The notes below the pieces were generated by a model, which saw only the letters and a list, made by a program, of their open reading frames with translations, had not been told where the DNA came from and did no database searches. Positions 8,842 to 16,962 of a stretch of DNA of 53,667 bases are shown here, one piece after another (position 1 is the first letter of the stretch; each line of letters begins with the position of its first letter). Location: positions 1-53,667 of the forward strand of contig UBZM01000039.1 in assembly GCA_900470095.1 (NCBI GenBank), in the 5' to 3' direction. Position numbers and translations under genes: made by a program. This DNA comes from Hyphomicrobiales bacterium (GTDB lineage Bacteria; Pseudomonadota; Alphaproteobacteria; Rhizobiales; Beijerinckiaceae).

Positions 8842-9085
8842 ATGGGCGACCCATCGAACAATGATGCCAGCAAAACTGCGGAACGGGCTCATCGGCAAAG
8901 TGAAACGCCGGGGGCAGGCGATAACGCCCCTGCGCGCGGAAGACCATTCGAATGCACATCCCGCCGCGGAGACCCCAGTCGAGGGGCGACAGGGTTTTCT
9001 CGGGCGCGCGGTTCTTGCTGTGCTCATCGGCGGCCTGTTACTGGTTGGCCTCGCGTGGATCATCGTGCACTACGCGACGAGGTAA
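8842..9085 (+). pseudogene. Small single-span membrane protein gene, frameshifted
   Basis: ATG 8842 has a GGAGAT site 7 nt upstream and encodes a polar N-terminus (MGDPSNNDASKTAERAHRQS). The frame turns meaningless after about 8930. One base over, it continues EDHSNAHPAAETPVEGRQG and a clear membrane span (AVLAVLIGGLLLVGLAWIIV), ending at 9085. Joined, it would be a protein of about 80 residues with a long polar head and a C-terminal anchor. Either a real lesion or a sequencing slip in the GC run near 8930-8940. Family unknown. Confidence 0.5.
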
Positions 9086-9113
9086 CGGTGGGAATCCCGA
9101 CTCCGGCACGGGA

Positions 9114-10067
9114 CTACGCATCCAGTGCCTTGCAGCCACGCTGGACCGCAACAAGCGGTTGGTCGTGTGAAAGTCGCTTTTCGAGCAAGCGCCGCATTGC
9201 AAAAGCATTCTTTGGCGCAAAACCTTCATAGTCGTTGTTGAAGTAGATCCACGCTCTCCTGGCACCGCTTGCTCGGATCTTGTCGGCCCAGATTTTCAGT
9301 TCGTCGTCTGAATAATCATGCCGGTACCATCGTTTCGGACCGTGGAGACGAAGGTAGACTTCATCGGAGGTCCGAACCAGGTCGTCCGGAAGACGCGGTC
9401 CGCTGCATGAGCAGAAGATCGTGCCGGTCTCACGAAAAGCCGAGTACACCGTTTCATTCCACCAGCTCGCGTGGCGGAACTCCACGACATTGCGCCGCGC
9501 GGGATCGAGCTGGCTCAGAATCCTGTTCAGCCTCACTTTTGTGAACGTGTAGCTCGGCGGAAGCTGGAAAAGGAAGCAGCCCATTCGTTCCCCGAGAATG
9601 TCGGCTATCGCCCCGAAATCCTTTACGAGGGTCTTGGTACCCTCAAACCTTTTGATATGAGTGATCAGCTCACATACTTTGATCGTATAGATGAAATTGC
9701 GATCGCCAGGTTGACGAAGCCAGCTTCTGACGTTTGCAACGGTTGGCCACGAATAGAATGACGCATTGATCTCGACAGTATCGAACTGTTTCGCGTAGTG
9801 GCTGAACCATTCGGCGGTTGGCATCTGCGCCGGGTAGAATTGTCCACCCCATTTCCAGTAGAACCATCCCGAGCAGCCGACATAGACGCATGCCTCCAAA
9901 CAGGAGGTATTCCCGCTCTCCGCAACTGTCCCCGCCAAACGAGCGGCATGCATTTTTTTGGCGCGCCCAATGTTCTCTGTCCGCTGTTTCTCTCTGCGCA
10001 GCCGCCGCCGTTCACGACGCTCATCGGATCCAAGTGCTTTCCGCTTCGCGGCTTGCGTATCCATCAT
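9114..10067 (-). CDS. DUF72 (YecE-like) domain protein
   Basis: A 317-residue protein with a very basic N-terminal tail (about 1-50, Arg/Lys-rich) and then a DUF72 TIM-barrel-like domain. It has YVGCSGWFYWKW, FDTVEINASFY, LFQLPPS, VVEFRHASWW, YLRLHGPKRWY and the closing WIYFNNDYEG. These fit the family well; its chemistry is unknown. The start overlaps the stop of the zinc dehydrogenase gene by 4 nt (10064-10067), so the two are translationally coupled. The basic tail is longer than usual and could bind nucleic acid (inference). Confidence 0.85.
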   Translation of the reverse strand: MMDTQAAKRKALGSDERRERRRLRREKQRTENIGRAKKMHAARLAGTVAESGNTSCLEACVYVGCSGWFYWKWGGQFYPAQMPTAEWFSHYAKQFDTVEINASFYSWPTVANVRSWLRQPGDRNFIYTIKVCELITHIKRFEGTKTLVKDFGAIADILGERMGCFLFQLPPSYTFTKVRLNRILSQLDPARRNVVEFRHASWWNETVYSAFRETGTIFCSCSGPRLPDDLVRTSDEVYLRLHGPKRWYRHDYSDDELKIWADKIRASGARRAWIYFNNDYEGFAPKNAFAMRRLLEKRLSHDQPLVAVQRGCKALDA

Positions 10068-11239
10068 TGTCCTGGCCGCAGAATAACCTTGATGACACCG
10101 TCCTCCTTGTCGCGGAATTTCTTGTACATCTCGGGCGCGTCCTCAAGGCTCGCCGGATGCGTGATGACGAAGCTGGGGTCGATCTCGCCTGCCTCGATTT
10201 TAGCGAGCAGCGGCTTCGTATAGGCCTGGACGTGGGTCTGGCCCATCTTGAAGGTAAGACCCTTGTTCATCGCGGCCCCGATCGGAATCTTGTCGGCCAT
10301 GCCGACATAGACGCCCGGGATCGAGATTGTTCCCCCCTTGCGACAGCTCATGATGGCCTCCCGCAGGACGTGGACCCGGTCCGTGGCAAGAAAAGTCGCC
10401 GCCTTGACCTTATCGAGGATGGCGTCCCCAGCGCCGTGGCCCGCCGCTTCGCACCCCACGGCATCGATGCAACTGTCGGGTCCCCGGCCTTTCGTTCGCA
10501 CCATCAGTTCATCGTAGACGTCGAACTTAGAGAAGTTGATGGTCTCAGCGCCCCCGGCCTCGGCCATCGCCAATCGTTCGGAGACCTCATCGATCGCAAT
10601 CACCCGGCCGGCGCCCAACATGAACGCCGAGCGGATCGCAAACTGGCCGACCGGCCCGCAACCCCAGATCGCGACGGTATCGCCGTCCCGAATTTGAGCG
10701 TTCTCGGCGGCCATATAGCCGGTCGGGAAAATGTCGGAGAGGAACAGGGCCTGCTCGTCCGAAACATTGTCGGGGACCTTGATCGGGCCGATATCCGCCA
10801 TGGGCACGCGCAGATATTCTGCTTGGCCGCCGCTATACCCTCCCAGCATATGGCTGAACCCGAACAATCCTGCGGGGGACTGGCCCATCGCCTTCGCCGC
10901 CATCTTGGCATTCGGATTCGTCCGATCGCAGGCAGAGAACATGCCCTGCCGGCAAAACCAACAGTCGCCGCAACTGATGGTGAAGGGCACGACGACGCGG
11001 TCGCCTATCTTCAGATTGGTGACTTCAGAACCAAGCTCAATCACCTCGCCCATGTTCTCGTGGCCGAGAATGTCGCCGCTCTCCATTGTCGGCTGATAGC
11101 CGTCGAGAAGATGTAGATCGGAGCCACAAATGGCGCAGCAGGTGATCTTGATCACAGCATCGCGGGGATGCTCGATGCGCGGATCCGGAACTGTATCGAC
11201 GCGAACGTCGCCCTTGCCGTGCCAGCATAATGCGCGCAT
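10064..11239 (-). CDS. Zinc-dependent alcohol dehydrogenase, glutathione-independent formaldehyde dehydrogenase type
   Basis: A 391-residue medium-chain dehydrogenase. It has catalytic zinc ligands in CAICGSDLH and GHENMGEV, the four-Cys structural zinc lobe CGDCWFCRQGMFSACD, and the NAD-binding loop GCGPVGQFAIRSA. The long insert and the C-terminus (MGQTHVQAYTKPL) are typical of the threonine-dehydrogenase-like or formaldehyde-dismutase-like branch often annotated as glutathione-independent formaldehyde dehydrogenase. The substrate is not proven by sequence. First gene of a two-gene operon with DUF72. A GGAAC-N16-TGTT element (11331-11307), one base off the EcfG consensus, lies 68 nt upstream. 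Confidence 0.88.
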   Translation of the reverse strand: MRALCWHGKGDVRVDTVPDPRIEHPRDAVIKITCCAICGSDLHLLDGYQPTMESGDILGHENMGEVIELGSEVTNLKIGDRVVVPFTISCGDCWFCRQGMFSACDRTNPNAKMAAKAMGQSPAGLFGFSHMLGGYSGGQAEYLRVPMADIGPIKVPDNVSDEQALFLSDIFPTGYMAAENAQIRDGDTVAIWGCGPVGQFAIRSAFMLGAGRVIAIDEVSERLAMAEAGGAETINFSKFDVYDELMVRTKGRGPDSCIDAVGCEAAGHGAGDAILDKVKAATFLATDRVHVLREAIMSCRKGGTISIPGVYVGMADKIPIGAAMNKGLTFKMGQTHVQAYTKPLLAKIEAGEIDPSFVITHPASLEDAPEMYKKFRDKEDGVIKVILRPGQ

Positions 11240-11695
11240 CGGTTTGCCTCCTCATACGAGTTCAGGTCGGGCAAACCGAATACCGACCACCGTGCCCCGA
11301 GAGGCAAACAGGCTCGGGAGGTAAGGGTTCCAGCAGGAATGATCTTTTTCTGGCAGCCATACCGAAGCAGCGGCCATTTGCTCAATGACGACGGCCTACC
11401 AACCGTTCCATCGGCCGCCATGTGTTCACTGGTCACTGTCTGAACGACCGACGTGATGAGGCGGAGTGGCCATATCGCGGCCTCAAGGCGTGAATGTCGT
11501 TCGAGGCTCCGGGCCCTTTGATCCCATGCCTCTCAGCAACCTCCCGGCCCGCATGGAAGGTGGGATCGACCGAGGCCTCGCGCTCTGCCGGAGTGTCCAA
11601 TCCGAGCCCCCGTCGCCCGGGCAAGGGGCGCCACCGCTCGCTATCGCCACCCTCCTCGCCTTCCCGGCAAGGAGGATCTCGGGATACCTCAGTCC
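11240..11695. other. Intergenic region upstream of the zinc dehydrogenase
   Basis: About 450 bases with no supported gene. It contains the near-consensus EcfG element at 11307-11331 (minus) and a second partial one from GGAAC at 11406-11410 (N17-CATT). The frames on either strand are short and lack ribosome sites. Confidence 0.35.
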
Positions 11696-11960
11696 TCAGG
11701 CACATGCGGGTTCCGACGGCTCAGGCAGCCGAGTAACGATCACGAAGGGGTGCCCGGCAGCCCAGTTCACCTCATACCGGGGCGCGCCCGTCTTCGAAGA
11801 TTTCGTCCCCCTCATCAAGAGGACCATCCCGCGCGCGATCGAGGATTGCCAAGGCGGCATCAACGTCGGCAGGTTCCGCACGTTCCGAAGTGAGGAGCTC
11901 AAAAGGATGGTCTTGTTGCGGGCCCTTCCTCGGCAGGATCTTCTTCTGGGTTTGCGTCAT
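11696..11960 (-). pseudogene. Small hypothetical gene, probably frameshifted
   Basis: Starts at 11960 with a GAGG site 7 nt upstream and reads MTQTQKKILPRKGPQQDHPF then LLTSERAEPADVDAALAILD...DEIFEDGRAPV, stop at 11772. In the next frame the text continues sensibly (GAPRYEVNWAAGHPFVIVTR, LPEPSEPACA) to 11696. One base appears inserted near 11785 (GGGCGCGCC). The rejoined protein would be about 87 residues. Not recognised. Confidence 0.4.
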
Positions 11961-12042
11961 CGGCTTCCTCTGGCGAAGGTTCAAGTTCGACAAGTTGCCT
12001 GGAGAGCGCCCTGGCACGACGTTCAACCGCTTGCCGAGGCAT
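11899..12042 (-). CDS. Small acidic hypothetical protein (47 aa)
   Basis: MPRQAVERRARALSRQLVEL followed by an acidic Glu/Pro-rich tail. The start at 12042 has a strong GGAGG site 8 nt upstream. Its 3' part overlaps the next minus-strand ORF (start 11960) by 62 nt in another frame; both have good ribosome sites. It could be a real overlap, or this gene may itself be shifted near its end. No family known. Confidence 0.4.
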   Translation of the reverse strand: MPRQAVERRARALSRQLVELEPSPEEADDANPEEDPAEEGPATRPSF

Positions 12043-12269
12043 TACCGCAACCTCCTCGGCGGCGGCAGGTCGGGGCTCTATAAGTCGCAGCACCTGCATC
12101 GCCACGGAGCCCGTGCACCCAACAGTTGCTCCACCACCGTCCACAACGCCGGGCCACGACAAATCGTCCCCCCGGGCAAGGAACACTCAAAGGTCCCCAA
12201 AGTTAGAGACACGTGCGTCCAGATGGGGGCAGGCGAGATCAGGATGCCTCGGGGGATAAGGTGAAACCG

Positions 12270-12905
12270 ATGACCTCTGATCCAGGCGAAATATCCAGGA
12301 GTGTGGCTGCCGACCGGGACGAGGGGAATTCAGGCGTCGCCTCCCCGAGGAATTATCAAGGCGCTTTCGCCCTGACCACGCTCGACCGCCTCGGATGTGG
12401 GTATCTCGTCGTCGAGCACCGCCGCAGGATTGTCGAAGCCAACGCCGCCGCGCGGCTGATTCTGCGCTGCACGGCCAGTTCGGGTGAAGAGTTTGATCAA
12501 CTGACGAGCGCCTTCATGCGATTGTTGGCGCGGGCGCCACACCGTCCGCCGCTCGGTCCACTGTGTTGGGTCGTCATCTGGAACCAACACGAAGCGCCGT
12601 TCGTCCTGAACCAGGCCGCGGACGCGCTGCCGCACGATGGTACCAGCGTGGTGATGCTGGTCGATCTTGACGCTCACCTGCGGCCCAATCCCTTCATGCT
12701 TCAGCGGATGTTTGGTCTGACTACCGCCGAGACGCGGCTTGCGCTTCTGTTGGCCAGCGGGGATCTGCCGGTCGATGTCGCCCGTAAGCTGCACCTCAGC
12801 CGCACGACCGTTCGCTCGCAACTGTCCGCCCTCTTCGCCAAGACGAATACAAAGCGTCAGGCGGAGCTGGTCACGTTGCTCACTCGGATCGCTATCTTGC
12901 CGTGA
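12270..12905 (+). CDS. LuxR-type HTH regulator with a PAS-like N-terminal half
   Basis: A 211-residue DNA-binding protein. Residues about 30-130 (LDRLGCGYLVVEHRRRIVEA...ILRC) resemble the PAS-like sensing half of orphan LuxR regulators. The C-terminal 65 residues form the GerE HTH: LTTAETRLALLLASG, VARKLHLSRTTVRSQLSALF and NTKRQAELVTLL. No receiver domain, so it is not a standard response regulator. The start at 12270 was preferred over 12213 because AAGGTGA lies 8 nt upstream. Targets unknown; its neighbours are small stress genes. Confidence 0.8.
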   Translation: MTSDPGEISRSVAADRDEGNSGVASPRNYQGAFALTTLDRLGCGYLVVEHRRRIVEANAAARLILRCTASSGEEFDQLTSAFMRLLARAPHRPPLGPLCWVVIWNQHEAPFVLNQAADALPHDGTSVVMLVDLDAHLRPNPFMLQRMFGLTTAETRLALLLASGDLPVDVARKLHLSRTTVRSQLSALFAKTNTKRQAELVTLLTRIAILP

Positions 12906-12947
12906 GGCTTTGGCGCAGCGCATCGAGCGACGCCCCCGAGCGTAGAG

Positions 12948-12972
12948 AACGACAGCCGGGAGGAATCGTTCC
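12948..12972 (-). promoter_or_regulatory. EcfG-type promoter match, antisense to the LuxR-type gene
   Basis: GGAAC (12972-12968), 16 nt, CGTT (12951-12948) on the minus strand: a perfect match that points into the 3' end of the LuxR-type gene. No minus-strand gene starts below it. It could make an antisense RNA, or it may be the one chance match expected in a window of this size. Confidence 0.3.
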
Positions 12973-13059
12973 GGCGGCGGAACCAGCGAGCGACCCTAGG
13001 AGTTTAGCCCATGCAGGATGCGGTGCCTGCGTCGATGGGGGCAACCCTGGAGATTCACC

Positions 13060-13467
13060 GTGCCCGGCTCCCCTCCCCGCGTTGTCTGGTCCCATCTCTT
13101 CGGTCGAGAGGTTCTCTCCGATTCCGGCGAGTGGCGGCACGAATGCGAGGTCGAATATCTGCTCGCCCTCCCTGAGGCAAAGCGTGCCGAAATCCTCGAC
13201 GGCGTCCCCGGCACCACTGACCAAAGCCAAGGCATCAAGGGCGTTCGCGGCGAGGCCGCGGTTGCTGCCTTGAAAGTACAGATCGAACGGCTGCGGCTCA
13301 TCAAGATGAAGGGTCGATTGTGGGCCCCGCCGCTCCGGGGGGTCAGCGAGGCCCTAGGCCGTGACCGCGCAGGATGTGGGTCACCGCACGGTCACATAGG
13401 GAAAACCACTTGCTCCGCCCGCCGTTCCCGATTGATCTCGATATTTCATTCAGTCACGAGCTGTTGA
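13060..13467 (+). CDS. Hypothetical protein with a charged conserved core
   Basis: A GTG at 13060 with GGAG 7 nt upstream starts a frame containing GEWRHECEVEYLLALPEAKR and GVRGEAAVAALKVQIERLRL. This looks like a small conserved helical protein known from alphaproteobacteria under DUF names; I cannot place it securely. The last 45 residues (Arg/Ser/Cys-rich) look non-coding, so the true end may be nearer 13330 with a shift. An earlier ATG at 13018 has no site. Confidence 0.4.
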   Translation: MPGSPPRVVWSHLFGREVLSDSGEWRHECEVEYLLALPEAKRAEILDGVPGTTDQSQGIKGVRGEAAVAALKVQIERLRLIKMKGRLWAPPLRGVSEALGRDRAGCGSPHGHIGKTTCSARRSRLISIFHSVTSC

Positions 13468-13689
13468 CGCCTCCGAATTCCCTCCGGCCGCCGAGGGTTC
13501 ATCGAACCGCTGGACAGCCGTTAGGACAAGATCGACGGTAGGGTCCGCCGCCCACAACGCGGTGATGATGGCGGCAAGACGCTCGCGTTGGCCCGAGGCG
13601 CTCAATGACTCGATGGCGCGACCTCGCTCCACGCTTCCTCGAAGGCCGCGGCGATCCGCGCAAGTTCCTCCGGCGTCGCACCGCTGGCT
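13450..13689 (-). pseudogene. Small gene after dnaE2, frameshifted and without a clear start
   Basis: Directly after the dnaE2 stop the minus strand reads GEASGATPEELARIAAAFEE in one frame. It shifts one base near 13630 and continues ERGRAIESLSASGQRERLAA, then IITALWAADPTVDLVLTAVQRF, to 13450. Both halves look coding and together give a helical protein of about 75 residues. No ATG, GTG or TTG start lies before the first half. Likely a broken fourth gene of the imu operon transcript; family unknown. Confidence 0.4.
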
Positions 13690-16600
13690 TCACCGGAAAT
13701 CGCGCGTCTTCACCTTGATCGTATCGAGATGCAGGTCGGGAATGTAAATGTCGCGCGTTCGCAGTCCCTTTGGCGGAAGCCCACGCGGGTCCGGCGCCGG
13801 CAAGCCGTGGTGGAACTCGTCCCCCCGGCCATGAGGCAGCGGGAAGGCCGAATCCCGTTCCCCAACGCTGGCGAGTTCGGCCGACAGGTCGGTCAGCCGC
13901 TGCGCGACCAGATGAACGACCTCGCCCTCGCGCTGTACGCGGCCACGCACCGCAATCATGCCGGCGGACAGGATCGTGCGGCGGTTCTGCTCGAACACCT
14001 TCTGCCAGACCACGAGGTTGGCGATGCCGCTTTCATCCTCGAGCGTGATGAACATGACGCCCTTGGCGCTGCCTGGCCGCTGGCGGACGAGCACGATCCC
14101 GGCAGCCTCGAGCCAACGGCCATCACGAGCTTCCATCGCCTCGGCGCAGGTAACGATCCGCCGCCGTCGTAGATCCCGCCTGAGGAAGGAAACCGGGTGG
14201 CTGCGCAGCGACAGGCTGACATGGCGGTAGTCTTCGACTACCTCGCTCCCCGCCGTCATCTGCCGGAGGGAAACAGTCGGCTCATCCACTTCGGGGATGA
14301 TCGCGCTCTGCCGGGCAGAGGCCGCCGCGAACAGGGGTAGCGGCTCATCGCGCAGCCCTTTGATCGCCCACAGCGCTTCTCGACGAGCTAGGTCAAAGCA
14401 CGGGCGGAAGCCATCGGCCTCGGCGATCCGCGTGAGCGCAGCCACAGGAACACCGGCACGTCGCCAGAGGTCATCCACGGAGCCAAAGGGCTGATCGGCC
14501 CGGGCCGTGACGATGGCCGCGCCATGCGCATTGGCAAGGCCTTTCACCATGCGCAGACCCAACCGGACCGCGAAGCGGCTGTCGTCGCGGGTCGGCTCCA
14601 GCGTGCAGTCCCACCTTGAGGCGTTGGCGCAGACGGGACGAACCTCGATCCCATGTGCTTGAGCGTCTCGGACGATTTGGGCGGGAGCGTAGAAGCCCAT
14701 GGGCTGGCTGTTGAGGAGTGCGGCGCAGAAGATGTCGGGATGCCAGCATTTGAGCCAAGCCGAGGCGTAGGCAATCAGGGCGAATGAGGCCGCGTGGCTT
14801 TCCGGGAAGCCATAGCTGCCAAATCCTTCGAGCTGCTTGAAGGTCTGCTCGGCGAACTCCTCCTCGTAGCCGTTGGCGACCATGCCCGCGATCAGCTTGT
14901 TCTTGAAGGACGATACGCCTCCGGTAAACTTGAAGGTCGCCATCGACTTCCGGAGCATGTCGGCCTCGCCTGGGGTAAAGCCGGCGCATTCGATCGCCAC
15001 GCGCATGGCCTGTTCCTGGAACAGCGGCACACCCAAGGTTTTGCCCAGCACCTTCTCCAGTTCTGGCTTTGGATAATGGACCGGCTCCAGGCCTTCACGG
15101 CGGCGAAGGTACGGGTGGACCATGTCTCCCTGGATCGGGCCTGGCCGGACGATCGCGACCTGGACGACGAGGTCATAAAACGTCCGGGGTTTCAGCCTTG
15201 GCAGCATCGACATCTGCGCGCGGCTCTCGATCTGAAAGGTGCCGAGCGTGTCGGCCTTGCGGATCATCGCGTAGGTGCGCGGGTCCTCGGCTGGGATGGT
15301 CGCAAGATCGAGATTGATGCCCTTATGCTCGGCCAGAAGATTGAGCCCCTTCTTCATGCAGGTCAGCATGCCAAGCGCCAGCACGTCGACCTTCATGAAC
15401 TTCAGGGCATCGATATCGTCCTTGTCCCACTCGATGACCTGGCGATCGGCCATTGCGGCAGGTTCGATCGGAACGAGATCGTCGAGCCGGTCATGGGTGA
15501 GGACAAACCCACCGGGATGCTGGCTGAGATGCCGGGGCGCTCCCATGAGCTGACGTGCGAGATCGAGGGTCAGCCGGAGCCGCCGGTCCTTGAGGGTGAG
15601 GTTCAGTTCTTCGACATGGCGCGGCTCGACGCCTTCTTCCGACCAGGCCCAGACCTGCGAGGAGAGCGTGCCGATCAGATCCTCCGGCAGACCAAGGGCT
15701 TTTCCGACGTCCCGGAGCGCGCCCTTGGTGCGATAGCGGATGACGGTCGAGCATAGCGCAGCGTGATCGCGACCATAGGTGTCGAAAATCCACTGCATGA
15801 CGATCTCGCGCCGCTCATGCTCGAAATCGACGTCGATGTCCGGTGGCTCTCGGCGCTCCTCGGACACGAAGCGCTCGAACAGCAAATCGTTGCGGCCCGG
15901 GTCGATCGAGGTGATGCCGAGCACGTAGCAGACGGCGGAGTTCGCCGCAGAGCCGCGCCCCTGGCACAGAATGCCCTTCGATCGGGCGAAGCGAACGATC
16001 GAGTTCACCGTCAGGAAATACGGCGCGTAGCCCAGCTTCTCGATCAACCGAAGCTCGTGCTGAAGCGCCGCTTCGACGCTCTCGGGAATGCCTTCAGGAT
16101 AGCGTTCGGCGGCGCCTTCCCAGGTCAGTTTGTCCAGGGTCTGCTGGGGTGTGAGCGCCGGATCGTCTCGCTCCTCCGGATACTGATAGGCCAGCTCACC
16201 AAGCGAAAAGCGGCATCGATCAGCAATCTGTAGAGTCCGCGCCAACGCCTCGTGGTAGCTGCTGAACAGCCGATGCATCTCTTCCGGCGGCTTGATGTAG
16301 CGATCGGCATGCCGTTCACGCCGGCCGCCGAGGGCGTCGATCCTGACGTTGTGACGGATGCATGTCACCACGTCCTGGAGAATGCGCCGCGCGGGCTCAT
16401 GGAACAGCACGTCGTTAGTGACGACGGTCGGCACGCCCATCCGGGCCGCGAGGTTCGACAACTCGTGAAGCCGAAGCTGGTCGTTCGGACGTCGGCGCAG
16501 CGTCAGCGCGAGATAGGCACGGTTGCCGAACGCATCGCGAAGGCGCCGAAGGCGTAAGGCACATTCCTCGTCGGCCTGATCGGGCACGAGGACGGCGATC

Positions 16601-16962
16601 AGACCCTCGCCATAGGCGACAAGATCAGGCCACTCGAGATGGCACTTCGCCTTGCCGCCACGTTTCTTGCCGAGCGAGAGCAGCCGACAGAGACGCGAAT
16701 ACGCCGGTCGGTCAGTCGGGTAGACGAGCATCGACATGCCGTCGACGAGGTCAAGGCGGCAGCCGATGACGAGGCGGACACCGGTTGCCTTGGCCGCCTC
16801 ATGAGCGCGGACGATCCCCGCCAGGGAATTGCGATCGACAACCGCCACTGCATCTATGCCAGCCGTGGCGGCCTGTGCGAACAGTTGCTCACACGAAGAG
16901 GCCCCGCGCAGGAAACTGAAATGCGAAGTGACCTGAAGCTCGGCGTAGCGCGGGCGGGTCAT
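13690..16962 (-). CDS. dnaE2: Error-prone DNA polymerase DnaE2 (ImuC)
   Basis: A 1090-residue C-family polymerase of the DnaE2 branch, which works with ImuA and ImuB in SOS mutagenesis and lesion bypass. The N-terminal PHP domain starts ELQVTSHFSFLRGASS. The catalytic acidic motif PPDIDVDFEHERR lies in the palm, followed by FQEQAMRVAIECAGF, GSYGFPESHAASFALIAYAS, HhH elements and a C-terminal OB fold (GVMFITLEDESGIANLVVW). The length is typical. The start overlaps the imuB stop by 4 nt (16959-16962), so it is read from the imuA LexA-controlled promoter. No disabling change seen. Confidence 0.97.
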   Translation of the reverse strand: MTRPRYAELQVTSHFSFLRGASSCEQLFAQAATAGIDAVAVVDRNSLAGIVRAHEAAKATGVRLVIGCRLDLVDGMSMLVYPTDRPAYSRLCRLLSLGKKRGGKAKCHLEWPDLVAYGEGLIAVLVPDQADEECALRLRRLRDAFGNRAYLALTLRRRPNDQLRLHELSNLAARMGVPTVVTNDVLFHEPARRILQDVVTCIRHNVRIDALGGRRERHADRYIKPPEEMHRLFSSYHEALARTLQIADRCRFSLGELAYQYPEERDDPALTPQQTLDKLTWEGAAERYPEGIPESVEAALQHELRLIEKLGYAPYFLTVNSIVRFARSKGILCQGRGSAANSAVCYVLGITSIDPGRNDLLFERFVSEERREPPDIDVDFEHERREIVMQWIFDTYGRDHAALCSTVIRYRTKGALRDVGKALGLPEDLIGTLSSQVWAWSEEGVEPRHVEELNLTLKDRRLRLTLDLARQLMGAPRHLSQHPGGFVLTHDRLDDLVPIEPAAMADRQVIEWDKDDIDALKFMKVDVLALGMLTCMKKGLNLLAEHKGINLDLATIPAEDPRTYAMIRKADTLGTFQIESRAQMSMLPRLKPRTFYDLVVQVAIVRPGPIQGDMVHPYLRRREGLEPVHYPKPELEKVLGKTLGVPLFQEQAMRVAIECAGFTPGEADMLRKSMATFKFTGGVSSFKNKLIAGMVANGYEEEFAEQTFKQLEGFGSYGFPESHAASFALIAYASAWLKCWHPDIFCAALLNSQPMGFYAPAQIVRDAQAHGIEVRPVCANASRWDCTLEPTRDDSRFAVRLGLRMVKGLANAHGAAIVTARADQPFGSVDDLWRRAGVPVAALTRIAEADGFRPCFDLARREALWAIKGLRDEPLPLFAAASARQSAIIPEVDEPTVSLRQMTAGSEVVEDYRHVSLSLRSHPVSFLRRDLRRRRIVTCAEAMEARDGRWLEAAGIVLVRQRPGSAKGVMFITLEDESGIANLVVWQKVFEQNRRTILSAGMIAVRGRVQREGEVVHLVAQRLTDLSAELASVGERDSAFPLPHGRGDEFHHGLPAPDPRGLPPKGLRTRDIYIPDLHLDTIKVKTRDFR

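Noticed and set aside
9818..11116. 432-codon plus-strand ORF
   Set aside because: Shadow of the zinc dehydrogenase and DUF72 genes on the minus strand; no family match or ribosome site.
14794..15756. 320-codon plus-strand ORF
   Set aside because: Antisense to dnaE2, whose motifs and length are beyond doubt; the opposite frame is open only because of GC bias.
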